A stretch of 39,313 nt of DNA, taken from the NCBI GenBank assembly GCA_023451395.1, contig JAEXZL010000187.1, positions 1-39,313 of the forward strand. Direction: 5' to 3'. The DNA comes from Bacillota bacterium. Lineage in GTDB: Bacteria; Bacillota; Clostridia; Clostridiales; Clostridiaceae. The first letter of the stretch is position 1, and each line of letters opens with the position of its first letter. This document shows positions 1 through 8,714 of this stretch, in pieces. The notes beneath the pieces were generated by a model, which was given only the letters and a program-made list of their open reading frames with translations, did no database searches and had not been told where the DNA came from. The translations under genes were made by a program, and so were the position numbers.

Positions 1-1
1 G

Positions 2-1078
2 TATGTGATTGAACAGCTACAAACAGCAGATCACTATGTAAAATTCAAATCTGATGATTTTGACATGTTGATTATACATTCTGATTGGATTTCAACCTAT
101 CACGCAGATGGATTTTTAAAGGAAGTATCAGATATTTATGAAATGGCAGGCTTGTCTTTCGAAAATGACTTCCATCAAATAACACAGACCTATGCCAAGT
201 ATGACGATGGGGTCTATGCATTTCCTCTAGATCTATATGCTTACACTATGTATTATAATAAAGAATTTGTATCTGAAAATGAAGTTCCAAAGACCTATGA
301 GGATCTAGTTGCTTTAAGCAAGAAGCTAGACTCAGAGAAAACTGGTGTTTATACTTTAGGATATCCTCTTACTGGAGATCATCAATGGGCTTACATGGCT
401 TATTTAACACAAATGGGTGTTGATTTTGTAAAGGATGGATACATTAAGGTGGATACTAATGAAGCAGCAGAAGCCTTTATGAAAATTAACCAGCTTATAT
501 ATAAGGATAAAATCAGTCCAGCTAATTTAGGAGCAAATGATCAGTTTAATCCTTTTGTTAAAAAGTCTCAAGGAAATGCAAATATTCAAACAGCTATATC
601 CTTAACAGGACCATGGAACTATACTCCTGCTAAAGAGGTTTGGGGAGATAAATTAGGAATAGCAACAATACCTGTTTTGGGTAAGGAATTAAGAGTTCCA
701 GCAGGTGGACATAACTTTGCTGTATCTGCAAAGGTAACTGATGAAGAAAAGCTTAAGGGAATTGCTGAATTTATGAAATATGCCTATAATCCAGAAGTGA
801 TGATTAACTGGGCAGATTCTGGACAAGCTCCTATACATTTAAAGACCATGGAAACAGTAAAGAAGAGCCCTGAGAAGTATCCTGTAGCAGCGGTTAACTA
901 TGGAATATTTGATAAGGCTGAGATTTTACCTGCAATTTATAATGTTAGAGAACAGGTTAAATATATAAATGAAACTGTATGGTCAATGGTTATAACAACT
1001 CCGGACCTTAAAAAGGAAGCATTAATGGAAGAACTTAAAAATGCAACGGAAATAGCCAAAGAGCTTTCTCAAAAGTAA
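2..1078 (+). CDS. CUT1-family sugar ABC solute-binding protein, 5' truncated by window edge
   Basis: This is the extracellular substrate-binding subunit of a CUT1-type (MalE/UgpB-like) ABC importer. The reading frame is open to the left edge and no signal peptide or lipobox is visible, so the true start lies outside the window; the GTG at 5 is only the first possible start inside it. Family-typical stretches are visible, such as YAFPLDLYAYTMYYNKE near residue 70 and a C-terminal part rich in helices. The two permeases follow after a 95-nt gap holding a hairpin with a T-run, which usually keeps binding-protein mRNA in excess over permease mRNA. The substrate cannot be read from the sequence. 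The neighbours (GH2 glycosidase, glycerophosphodiesterase) suggest an oligosaccharide or a glycerol-phosphate glycoside. Confidence 0.88.
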   Translation, partial: YVIEQLQTADHYVKFKSDDFDMLIIHSDWISTYHADGFLKEVSDIYEMAGLSFENDFHQITQTYAKYDDGVYAFPLDLYAYTMYYNKEFVSENEVPKTYEDLVALSKKLDSEKTGVYTLGYPLTGDHQWAYMAYLTQMGVDFVKDGYIKVDTNEAAEAFMKINQLIYKDKISPANLGANDQFNPFVKKSQGNANIQTAISLTGPWNYTPAKEVWGDKLGIATIPVLGKELRVPAGGHNFAVSAKVTDEEKLKGIAEFMKYAYNPEVMINWADSGQAPIHLKTMETVKKSPEKYPVAAVNYGIFDKAEILPAIYNVREQVKYINETVWSMVITTPDLKKEALMEELKNATEIAKELSQK

Positions 1079-1085
1079 TATAGTT

Positions 1086-1128
1086 AAAAGCTTATATACC
1101 TTTTAAAAAAGCTATATAAGCTTTTTTT
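1086..1128 (+). terminator. Intercistronic hairpin with T-run (partial terminator)
   Basis: A perfect 13-bp stem pairs AAAAGCTTATATA (1086-1098) with TATATAAGCTTTT (1113-1125) around a 14-nt loop, and a run of T ends at 1128. It lies between the binding-protein and permease genes. It probably reduces read-through or stabilises the upstream mRNA 3' end; the downstream genes show no obvious promoter of their own. Confidence 0.75.
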
Positions 1129-1173
1129 ATAGAATTCTATTTGCCTATGAAAATATAGGAAAGGGGGAAAACA

Positions 1174-2064
1174 ATGAAAAAAAATAAGAGGACAGGAATT
1201 TTCTTCGTTTTACCTTTCATTGTGTTTTTTATTTTATTCTGGCTTTTACCTTTTGGCTATGGGATATTTATGAGCCTTCACAAGTATAGCCTCGTAGCAG
1301 GAAACCAGGGCTTTATTGGCCTGGATAATTATATAAAGATACTATTTTCTGATTCAATGCATAATAAAAACTTTATCCTTGGACTTAAGAATACCCTTAT
1401 CTTCGTAGCATATACTACACCTTTGCTGGTTGGCATCAGTCTGGCCTTAGCTCTATTATTAGATAGGCTTCCAGAAAGGCTTAAGGGAGCCTTTAGAACC
1501 ATTTATTTTACATCCTATTCCGTATCCGTTACAGCGGTATCAGCTATTTTCATTTGGCTTATGAAAGGAAGCGGAGGTTATTTTAATACCCTTTTAATAC
1601 AGCTGAAGATTTTAAAGGCACCGATCCCATGGTTGGAAATGCAGCCTTATGTATGGGCTACCTTAACCATAGCTACTGTTTGGTGGACAATTGGTTATAA
1701 TATGATGCTCTTTGTAAATGCTTTAAACGAGGTGGATTATGCCCTTTATGAGGCTTCAGCAATTGATGGTGCAGGCTTTTGGTCCCAATTTAGATATATA
1801 ATAATGCCTAGTATAAAAAATGTATTCTTTTTTGTTTTAATGACAACAATTATAGCTTCCTTCAATGTTTATGGACAGCCTCGTCTTATGACCTCTGGAG
1901 GTCCAGGGCAGAGCACAAAGCCATTAATCATGTTCATTAATTCCACCATAATGGAGCAGAACAATCTTGGCATAGGAAGTGCTATGACAATTCTTATGGG
2001 TATAGTAATAATTCTAATTTCTATTGGTCAGTATTATATGACTAAAGAAAAAGAAATTTTATAG
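1174..2064 (+). CDS. CUT1 sugar ABC permease, MalF/UgpA-like
   Basis: A membrane permease subunit of 296 residues with about six hydrophobic helices, starting with an N-terminal segment near residues 9-32. The inner-membrane EAA loop that docks the ATPase is visible as YEASAIDGAGFWSQF followed by RYIIMPSI, around residues 191-213. ATG 1174 follows GAAAGGGGG at the right distance. It forms the heterodimeric channel with the next gene, 11 nt downstream. No cognate ATPase is in the window, so a shared MsmK/UgpC-type ATPase encoded elsewhere is likely. This sharing is common for CUT1 systems in Firmicutes and is an inference here. Confidence 0.92.
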   Translation: MKKNKRTGIFFVLPFIVFFILFWLLPFGYGIFMSLHKYSLVAGNQGFIGLDNYIKILFSDSMHNKNFILGLKNTLIFVAYTTPLLVGISLALALLLDRLPERLKGAFRTIYFTSYSVSVTAVSAIFIWLMKGSGGYFNTLLIQLKILKAPIPWLEMQPYVWATLTIATVWWTIGYNMMLFVNALNEVDYALYEASAIDGAGFWSQFRYIIMPSIKNVFFFVLMTTIIASFNVYGQPRLMTSGGPGQSTKPLIMFINSTIMEQNNLGIGSAMTILMGIVIILISIGQYYMTKEKEIL

Positions 2065-2075
2065 GAGGAGAGCTT

Positions 2076-2906
2076 ATGCAGAGTAAAAAGTTAAAAACAG
2101 TTGTATTAGTCATTGTAGCATGTATAATTGCTTATTTATTTTTGCTGCCCTTATTCTTTATGGTTTTTACCAGCTTCAAGGGCTTGTCTGAAGCTATGAC
2201 TTCCTCCACATTAATACCTAAGGAATGGACCCTCAAGAATTACATGGACTTGTTTGCAAACACCACCTCTTCTCCTATAGGAAGATGGTTTATAAATACT
2301 ATTATTGTTACCTTTGCAGGAACAATTTTAAGAATAATAACAAGCACCTTAGCAGCCTATGCCCTGGCAAGATTAGATATACCCTTTAAGTCCCTTATTA
2401 TTATTGGGCTGATATGGGCAATGGCTATACCTGAAATAGTAACCTTCTTCCCGCTATTTTACATTTTCAAAGAAATTGGAATGATAAACAGTCTTTGGCC
2501 ATTAATTCTTCCATCAGGCTCAGGGGTGATGGTTATCTATTTGATTTATAATTTTTTAAAAAGCTTTCCAAAGGCTCTGGAGGAAGCTGCTTATCTGGAT
2601 GGGGCTTCTACACTACAGATTTTGTGGCATATTGTTATACCATCCATTAAACCTATTCTTTTCACCCAAGGCTTTATAACCTTTTTAGGCTTATATAATA
2701 ATTACCTATGGCCATCTTTGGTAATAAATCGTACGGAAATGCGTACCCTAACCTTAGGAGTAGCCTCTTTGGTTTTAGGAGAAAATTATAATAATCCAGG
2801 GCTAATGATGGCAGCAACGGTTATGACCGTTCTTCCTGTATTACTTTGCTTTATGTTTGTAAATAATTATATAGTTAAGGGCTTTACACATTCAGGAATA
2901 AAATAA
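2076..2906 (+). CDS. CUT1 sugar ABC permease, MalG/UgpE-like
   Basis: The second permease subunit, 276 residues, with about six membrane helices. The first helix covers roughly residues 8-32. The EAA loop reads EEAAYLDGASTLQILWHIV followed by IPSIKP, around residues 168-190, and would contact the ATPase. The C-terminal end, NNYIVKGFTHSGIK, is typical of MalG-type subunits. A GGAGGAG ribosome site precedes the ATG. The gene sits tightly between the MalF-like permease and the glycosidase gene, which begins 14 nt after its stop, so all belong to one transcript. Confidence 0.93.
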   Translation: MQSKKLKTVVLVIVACIIAYLFLLPLFFMVFTSFKGLSEAMTSSTLIPKEWTLKNYMDLFANTTSSPIGRWFINTIIVTFAGTILRIITSTLAAYALARLDIPFKSLIIIGLIWAMAIPEIVTFFPLFYIFKEIGMINSLWPLILPSGSGVMVIYLIYNFLKSFPKALEEAAYLDGASTLQILWHIVIPSIKPILFTQGFITFLGLYNNYLWPSLVINRTEMRTLTLGVASLVLGENYNNPGLMMAATVMTVLPVLLCFMFVNNYIVKGFTHSGIK

Positions 2907-2920
2907 ATGGAGGGGATTAA

Positions 2921-4648
2921 ATGAGAAATGAATATCCACGTCCCGACTTTACCAGAGATTTATGGATGACTCTTAATGGGCAGTGGGACTTTGATATAAA
3001 AGACGGAAAGACGAGAAAAATACAGGTGCCCTTTGTTTATCAATCTAAGATGAGCGGTATTGGAGAAGCATTAGAAGTAGACAGAGTAGTATATAAAAGA
3101 AGCTTTAAGGTTCCAAAGGAATGGAAGAATAAAAGTATTTTATTAAATTTTGGAGCAGTGGACTATAGCTGCAGAATTTTTATAAATGGAAACTCCATAG
3201 GACAGCATGAAGGTGGACAAACACCCTTTAGTTTTGAAATTAATCCCTACCTTACTGGAGAAGATGAAGAAATAATGGTAGAGGTTCAGGATCCACTAAA
3301 GGATGAAACCATAGCAAGAGGCAAACAGTTTTGGGAAAGTGAACCTAAATTTATATGGTACACTCCCAGCACAGGTATCTGGCAGAGTGTATGGTTAGAG
3401 GTAGTGGAAAAAGAAAGACTTGAAAATATTTATTTTACACCGGATGTAGATGAGGGTACTGTGGAAATAAGATATGCACTAAGCAGTGACACTGTATTCC
3501 CCTGCCAGCTTTCCTTTAATATTACCCTTGAAGGGGCAATGATATTTAATGGAACTATCACAGCCAATGAAAGATATGGAAAGCTTACTGTAGACATATT
3601 TAATAATAAAGCCTTAAAGGGTCCAATTCACTTTGAGGGCCTCTGCTGGTCTCCGGAAAATCCTGTGCTTTTTGATGTGGATATTAAGCTTCACTGTGAG
3701 GGAGAAATTAAGGATAAGGTAACAAGCTATTTTGGAATGAGAAAGATTCATATAGAAAATGGACGGATATTCTTAAACAATAGACCCTATTATCAAAAGC
3801 TTTTACTGGATCAGGGATATTGGAAGGAAAGCCTTCTTACAGCTCCCAGTGATGAAGCCTACAAGGAAGATATTATAAAATCTAAGGCCATGGGCTTTAA
3901 TGGTGTGAGAAAGCATGAAAAGGTGGAAGATCCAAGATATCTTTACTGGGCTGATAAATTAGGCTTTTTAGTATGGGAGGGAATGGCAAGCTTCTGGTCC
4001 TATAGTACTGAAGCTGCTGGAGCTTTCACAAAGGAATGGGTTGATGTAATTAAGAGAGATTATAATCACCCCTGTATCGTTGTTTGGGGAATGCTCAATG
4101 AAAGCTGGGGAGTTCCTAATATTTATCACGATAAAATGCAGCAAAGCTTTGCAGACTCACTTTATCATTTAGCCCATAGCCTTGATAAAACAAGATTGGT
4201 TATAGGAAATGACGGCTGGGAAATGACTAAATCAGATATCTGTGCAATACATAGCTATAAGCATGGAGCTGACGAGGATGTTAGGCAGCAGCAAATCTTT
4301 GAGGAGAGTTTAAAATCCCCAGAGAAGTTTCATAACATAGTAGTTAGATTGCCTTATGCAAAGGGATATGAGTATAAGGGACAACCAATTGTACTTAGTG
4401 AATTTGGTGGAATATCCTTAGGAAAAAATGAAGAGGGCTGGGGCTATACCAATTCCTCCAGCGGAGAAGAATTTTTAATAACCTATGAAAGGATAATGGA
4501 AGCTGTATATGCTTCTGATATAATTTGCGGTTATTGCTATACACAGCTTACAGATGTTCAGCAGGAGGTTAATGGACTGCTTACAGAGGATAGGGAGTTT
4601 AAAATTGACCCTAAAATAATAAAGAAAATTAATGATAGAAAAAAATAG
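2921..4648 (+). CDS. Glycoside hydrolase family 2 (beta-galactosidase/glucuronidase type), cytoplasmic
   Basis: A retaining beta-glycosidase of the GH2 fold, 575 residues. The N-terminal jelly-roll sugar-binding domain covers about 1-165, an immunoglobulin-like domain about 166-278 and the TIM barrel about 279-575. The acid/base glutamate is E394 in GMLNESWG, and the nucleophile is E494 in VLSEFGG. No signal peptide is present, so it acts in the cytoplasm on imported material. At under 600 residues it is a compact GH2, closer in size to beta-glucuronidase-like or small uncharacterised groups than to LacZ. Its sugar specificity cannot be set from sequence alone. It lies where a transport ATPase might be expected and is followed by a glycerophosphodiesterase, hinting at a glycerol-linked sugar as substrate. 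Confidence 0.9.
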   Translation: MRNEYPRPDFTRDLWMTLNGQWDFDIKDGKTRKIQVPFVYQSKMSGIGEALEVDRVVYKRSFKVPKEWKNKSILLNFGAVDYSCRIFINGNSIGQHEGGQTPFSFEINPYLTGEDEEIMVEVQDPLKDETIARGKQFWESEPKFIWYTPSTGIWQSVWLEVVEKERLENIYFTPDVDEGTVEIRYALSSDTVFPCQLSFNITLEGAMIFNGTITANERYGKLTVDIFNNKALKGPIHFEGLCWSPENPVLFDVDIKLHCEGEIKDKVTSYFGMRKIHIENGRIFLNNRPYYQKLLLDQGYWKESLLTAPSDEAYKEDIIKSKAMGFNGVRKHEKVEDPRYLYWADKLGFLVWEGMASFWSYSTEAAGAFTKEWVDVIKRDYNHPCIVVWGMLNESWGVPNIYHDKMQQSFADSLYHLAHSLDKTRLVIGNDGWEMTKSDICAIHSYKHGADEDVRQQQIFEESLKSPEKFHNIVVRLPYAKGYEYKGQPIVLSEFGGISLGKNEEGWGYTNSSSGEEFLITYERIMEAVYASDIICGYCYTQLTDVQQEVNGLLTEDREFKIDPKIIKKINDRKK

Positions 4649-4671
4649 ATAGGAAAGGAACAGAAGGAAAT

Positions 4672-5406
4672 ATGAGAACAACTATATGGGCTCATAGAGG
4701 CTCATCCTATATTGCACCTGAAAATACCATAGAGGCCTTTGAGTTAGCAGTTCTTCATAAGGCTGATGGTATTGAATTAGATATACATTTAACTGCAGAT
4801 AATAATTTAGCGGTTTTTCACGATGATGATCTTACAAGAACTACTAATGGCAAGGGTTTAATTGAAGAATGTACTATGGATTATTTAAAAACCTTAGATG
4901 CCTCTATTAATCATCCTAAATATAGAGGAGCTAAAATCCCTACCTTAGAGGAAGTATTTGACTTTATGACGGGCAACGATCTGAAACTTAATATTGAGCT
5001 TAAAGAAGAGCATGAGAGCAATAGAAAATTTATTGAAAAAGTAGCAGAGCTGGAAAAGGAATTTAGCTTTCAGGACAGGGTAATGTACTGCTCCTTTAAT
5101 CACTATACCTTAATGAATTTAAAGAAGCTGCTTCCTCATACAAAGGTAGGACTTCTATATCATGCAGGTATTATAGAGCCTTGGCATTATGCAAAAAAAA
5201 TAGGGGCAGATTGCATCCATCCTTCCTGGAAATTTGGGATGATGAATCAAGGAATTAAGGAAGCTCATAAATTAGGCTTAGAGGTAAACCTATGGACTGT
5301 GGATGATGAAAAGGATATGAGGACTTTATTTGCTGAAGGAGTAGATGGAATAATCACTAATAAGCCGGATTTAGCTGCATGGGTGAGAGAAGGAATGAAA
5401 AAATAA
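4672..5406 (+). CDS. Glycerophosphodiester phosphodiesterase (UgpQ/GlpQ superfamily), cytoplasmic
   Basis: Hydrolyses glycerophosphodiesters to sn-glycerol 3-phosphate and an alcohol. The protein has 244 residues, the usual length of short cytoplasmic GDPDs of the UgpQ type. The GDPD active-site elements are visible: HRG at 8-10, PEN at 16-18, ELD at 35-37 with metal-binding E35 and D37, catalytic H50 in FHDD, and E109 plus K111 in NIELKEE. There is no signal peptide. It starts 24 nt after the GH2 gene. Together with UgpA/E-like permeases it recalls the ugp operon, where UgpQ processes glycerophosphodiesters during import. Confidence 0.93.
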   Translation: MRTTIWAHRGSSYIAPENTIEAFELAVLHKADGIELDIHLTADNNLAVFHDDDLTRTTNGKGLIEECTMDYLKTLDASINHPKYRGAKIPTLEEVFDFMTGNDLKLNIELKEEHESNRKFIEKVAELEKEFSFQDRVMYCSFNHYTLMNLKKLLPHTKVGLLYHAGIIEPWHYAKKIGADCIHPSWKFGMMNQGIKEAHKLGLEVNLWTVDDEKDMRTLFAEGVDGIITNKPDLAAWVREGMKK

Positions 5407-5432
5407 TACGTCATGAAAGTAGTTGAAGCACT

Positions 5433-6227
5433 ATGTTACAAGAAAAGAAGGATATTAATAAAATAAAGCTATTTGTTTTAGATATGGATGGTACCTTTTA
5501 CTTAGGAAATAAAATTTTAGATGGCTCCTTAGATTTTATCAATAAGCTAAAAACCTCAGAAAAGGATTTTCTTTTCTTCACGAATAATTCTTCCAAATCT
5601 CCTAAGGATTATATAGAAAAGCTCCATGGTATGAACTGCAATGTAGATGATGAGGATATTTTAACCTCTGGAGATGTTACAATAGATTATTTAAAAACCT
5701 ATTATGCTGATGCAGCTGTATATCTTCTAGGTACAAAGGAGCTTAGAAAGAGCTTCCTAAGCTCAGGAATAAAGCTCGAGGAGGATAAGCCTGAAGTGGT
5801 GGTGGTGGGTTTTGATACAGAACTAACCTATGAAAAGCTAGAAAAAGCCTGCTCTTTTATTAGAGAAGGTGCTAAGTTCATTGCTACTCATGTGGATATA
5901 AACTGCCCAACAGAAAAGGGCTTCATACCTGACTGTGGAGCTATATGTGCTGCAATTGAACTATCTACGGGTGTTTCTCCGGAATATATGGGAAAGCCTC
6001 AGGATAAAACAGCAAACTTTCTCCTTAAAAAGAGAAATTATGAAAGAGAAGAGATTGCCTTTGTAGGAGACAGGCTGTATACTGATGTGGCCACAGGAAT
6101 AGACAATGGCAGTGCAGGAATACTGGTACTTACAGGAGAAACCAAGCTAAAGGATGTGGAAAAGTCCCACATTAAACCCCATCTCATATTTGAATCTCTT
6201 AAAGAAATGGGAGAATATATAGAGTAA
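5433..6227 (+). CDS. HAD-superfamily IIA phosphatase (NagD / p-nitrophenyl phosphatase type)
   Basis: A small-molecule phosphatase of HAD subclass IIA with 264 residues. The nucleophile motif is DMDGT at 17-21 (D17 and the acid/base D19), motif II is FTNNS near 49-53, and the metal-binding motif GDRLYTD lies near residue 211. The cap domain between motifs II and III is of the C2A kind seen in NagD and in glycerol-phosphate or sugar-phosphate phosphatases. The ribosome site before ATG 5433 is weak (GTAG, then TTGAAG). It is the last gene of the operon, just before a terminator. A role in dephosphorylating glycerol phosphate or a sugar phosphate fits the context but is unproven. Confidence 0.9.
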   Translation: MLQEKKDINKIKLFVLDMDGTFYLGNKILDGSLDFINKLKTSEKDFLFFTNNSSKSPKDYIEKLHGMNCNVDDEDILTSGDVTIDYLKTYYADAAVYLLGTKELRKSFLSSGIKLEEDKPEVVVVGFDTELTYEKLEKACSFIREGAKFIATHVDINCPTEKGFIPDCGAICAAIELSTGVSPEYMGKPQDKTANFLLKKRNYEREEIAFVGDRLYTDVATGIDNGSAGILVLTGETKLKDVEKSHIKPHLIFESLKEMGEYIE

Positions 6228-6232
6228 CAAAG

Positions 6233-6272
6233 AAAAGAGTAGATCTATTATTTTTAGGTCTACTCTTTTTTT
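6233..6272. terminator. Bidirectional intrinsic terminator
   Basis: The 11-bp stem AAAAGAGTAGA (6233-6243) / TCTACTCTTTT (6259-6269) runs into eight or more T. The A-rich left side gives a T-run on the minus strand too. It can therefore end both the glycan operon and the convergent acetyltransferase gene. Confidence 0.9.
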
Positions 6273-6282
6273 ATGGTTTATA

Positions 6283-6801
6283 TCATCTTAGTGAACTATC
6301 CTTTGTTAAACTCCACCAATAGTAATCCTCTGTTTCTTTAAAAATTTTCATATCACATTTTTCTAATACCCTTTGTGATTGAATATTATTTTTTTCAGTT
6401 TCTGCTAATACCTTTGTAACGGAAGAGTGTTTTAATGCCCACTTACACATAGCAGTAACTGCTTCAGTAGTATAACCATTACTTTTATAATTTTCGTTAA
6501 TACCATAGCCTATTTCAACTTCTCCATTAACATCAGGTATACTTTTGAAACAAGCACTCCCTATAAATTTTTCTTCATTCTTCAATTTAAAAAGCCAAAA
6601 TGTATGCCATAAATAATCTTCACTATTATTTTGAACTAATGGAATCTGACTTTTAAAAATCTTTAATATTATCCCGTCCATTTCTTCACCACAATATTTA
6701 CAGTTTAACTCTTTTTCAAATTCATTAATATTTTCAGTTATAAGTTTTAACTCATGACTATTAAGTGGAACTATTTCTAATCTATTTGTTTCTAATTTCA
6801 T
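6283..6801 (-). CDS. GNAT N-acetyltransferase, RimJ/RimL-like
   Basis: Transfers an acetyl group from acetyl-CoA to an amine. It has 172 residues starting MKLETNRLEIVPL, a standard RimJ/RimL-type opening. The central EVEIGYGINENYKSNGYTTEA region carries the acetyl-CoA binding loop in a degenerate form (NYKSNGYTTEA for the usual QxxGxA), and the C-terminal part has SQRVLEKCDM, the usual N/S-xxSxxVLEK motif. I placed the start at 6801 rather than the longer frame at 6855, because GAAGGGAT stands just upstream of ATG 6801 and the extra 18 residues do not match the family. The substrate is unknown. It stands alone and converges on the operon to its left. Confidence 0.85.
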   Translation of the reverse strand: MKLETNRLEIVPLNSHELKLITENINEFEKELNCKYCGEEMDGIILKIFKSQIPLVQNNSEDYLWHTFWLFKLKNEEKFIGSACFKSIPDVNGEVEIGYGINENYKSNGYTTEAVTAMCKWALKHSSVTKVLAETEKNNIQSQRVLEKCDMKIFKETEDYYWWSLTKDSSLR

Positions 6802-7103
6802 AATATCCCTTCTTTCAGGTGTTAAAAAGCAGCCCTTGCTCACAATTAATAACAATTGTCCAATGCTTTATATTCTTATTATATATAATTTATGGAGTAT
6901 AATTCCAGTAATTATGTGGGTAAAAATAAAAGTGTCATATATCAACATTCACCTAAAAAAGAGCCATACTTCAAACTCTTAAACTACAGAAATGATTTTT
7001 AGGATAATTATGGAAATAATGATAAATTTAGGTTAAGCTTGAGATGTAGGCATAATTAATAGAGAGTTCCAATGCTATTAGCAAAGTAAGAGGGGGTTGA
7101 GCT
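6802..7103. other. Divergent intergenic region, 302 nt
   Basis: An AT-rich spacer between the divergent acetyltransferase and response-regulator genes. It holds an inverted repeat ACAATT (6842-6847) / AATTGT (6854-6859) close to the acetyltransferase start and an AAGAG/CTCTT pair near 6960-6980. No convincing consensus promoter or coding sequence was found. The response-regulator ribosome site AGAGGGGG lies just before 7104. Confidence 0.5.
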
Positions 7104-8702
7104 ATGAAAAAGGTTGTTATTGCCGATGATGAATTAAAAATATGTCGGTTAATTGAAACGCTTATAGATTGGTATTCTCTTAATATGGAGATTATTGATA
7201 TAACTCATAATGGTATAGACACCTTAAGGGTAATTGCAGAAAAATCTCCGGATCTTGTAATAACGGATATAAGAATGCCTGGCTATGATGGTCTGGAAAT
7301 GATAAAGAGGGCAAAGGAGATAGATTCCCATGTGGAGTTTATTGTAATTAGTGGTTACAGACATTTTGAATATGCTCAGTCTGCCATTAAATATGGAGTT
7401 GTGGATTATTTGCTAAAACCTATAAAAAAGGATGAGCTCTCAGCGGCATTAAAGAGAATCAACAATGGTTATGAACAAAAAAATCAGGATAGGAACCTTA
7501 TTGGAATAAAAAATCATATTAGCAAGGGTAGAAAGGAATTTTTATGGGAGACCTTAAGTTCGCCTAATAAGAGCAGAGTCTTTAATAATCTAGAGGAGAT
7601 AAATAATAATTATGGGTACAAGTTTAATCATGGATTATTTCAAATCCTGGCAATAAAACTTGATGATATAGGAGAATTATATAACACAAATATCGAATTT
7701 ATGACCAAAAAAATTCATCAAATAGTACAGGAGCTTTTAAAGGACAGCTGCTATGATTTGGAGATTTACTTTGAAAGCACTAGAGCTATTATTTTATTAA
7801 ATTACTCACAGGACAATAAAAAGCTTGTAAGAAGATATATAAAAGAGCTTTTGGATAAGCTTCTTCTACAGGAGTCTATTTTAGAGGGCTTAAAGGTAAC
7901 CTTAGCCTTAGGAGGGCTTGTACACAGATTAGAGGAAATAAATATGTCCTATAAACAAGCTGTAAGAGGTATAGATCAAAGAATCATCCTTGGTACTAAA
8001 AGGATAATAGAGGGAGATAGTATTCAAAATTCTAATTTTCGTGGGACTGATTATTATATACAGCTTTATAAAAATATAAACCATTCCATTGTATCCTTAA
8101 ACCTAAGGGAGTTAGTTCATGGGTTAGAAGAATTAAAGATTAGAATTTTAAGAGAAAATAATATTACTGGTCATGAAATATTGAATATTGTAAAAGGAAT
8201 ATTTAGTAGTTATTTAATACACATGAGAGCTAACAAGCTCATTGAAGATAAGGATGAGGAACTCTTAAGCAGCTTTAGCATCAATGTAAAGGGAATATAT
8301 TCTGTAGAGGAGCTTTTCGATTATTTAATAAATGATATAAGCAAAGCATTAAAGGCTATTTTAGAGGAGAAAAAGCAAGAGGAGAATAAACCCATTCTCC
8401 AGGCTAAAATATATATGGAAAGCAATTTTAAAAATCCAATAACTCTTGAAGAGGTTGCTTCAAAGGTAGGATTTAATGCTACTTATTTTAGTACTCTTTT
8501 TAAAAAGTATACTGGGACAAGTTTTATAGAGTATCTTTCTGAAATTCGTATAAATAATGCAAAGAATCTTCTTAGGGAAACATCTTATAGTATAACAGCC
8601 ATCTGTGAAGAGGTAGGCTATAGTGATATTAAGCATTTTACAAAATGTTTTGTTAAGTATACAGGACTTAAACCAAAGGAGTTTAGGAAATTATATTCAT
8701 AG
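7104..8702 (+). CDS. YesN-type response regulator: REC plus AraC-type DNA-binding domain
   Basis: A transcription factor switched on by phosphorylation. The receiver domain occupies about residues 1-120, with acidic D8/D9, phospho-acceptor D55 in VITDIRMPG and K107 in LLKPIKKDE. A long middle linker of about 300 residues follows, as usual in YesN-like regulators. The C-terminal AraC/XylS double helix-turn-helix spans about 430-532, with TLEEVASKVGFNATYFS and the closing GLKPKEFRK. AGGGGGTTGAG precedes the ATG. It is 12 nt upstream of its partner kinase. Such regulators usually control the neighbouring sugar transporter operon, here the RbsABC-like set beginning at 11362. Confidence 0.95.
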   Translation: MKKVVIADDELKICRLIETLIDWYSLNMEIIDITHNGIDTLRVIAEKSPDLVITDIRMPGYDGLEMIKRAKEIDSHVEFIVISGYRHFEYAQSAIKYGVVDYLLKPIKKDELSAALKRINNGYEQKNQDRNLIGIKNHISKGRKEFLWETLSSPNKSRVFNNLEEINNNYGYKFNHGLFQILAIKLDDIGELYNTNIEFMTKKIHQIVQELLKDSCYDLEIYFESTRAIILLNYSQDNKKLVRRYIKELLDKLLLQESILEGLKVTLALGGLVHRLEEINMSYKQAVRGIDQRIILGTKRIIEGDSIQNSNFRGTDYYIQLYKNINHSIVSLNLRELVHGLEELKIRILRENNITGHEILNIVKGIFSSYLIHMRANKLIEDKDEELLSSFSINVKGIYSVEELFDYLINDISKALKAILEEKKQEENKPILQAKIYMESNFKNPITLEEVASKVGFNATYFSTLFKKYTGTSFIEYLSEIRINNAKNLLRETSYSITAICEEVGYSDIKHFTKCFVKYTGLKPKEFRKLYS

Positions 8703-8714
8703 GAAGGTGATGGG

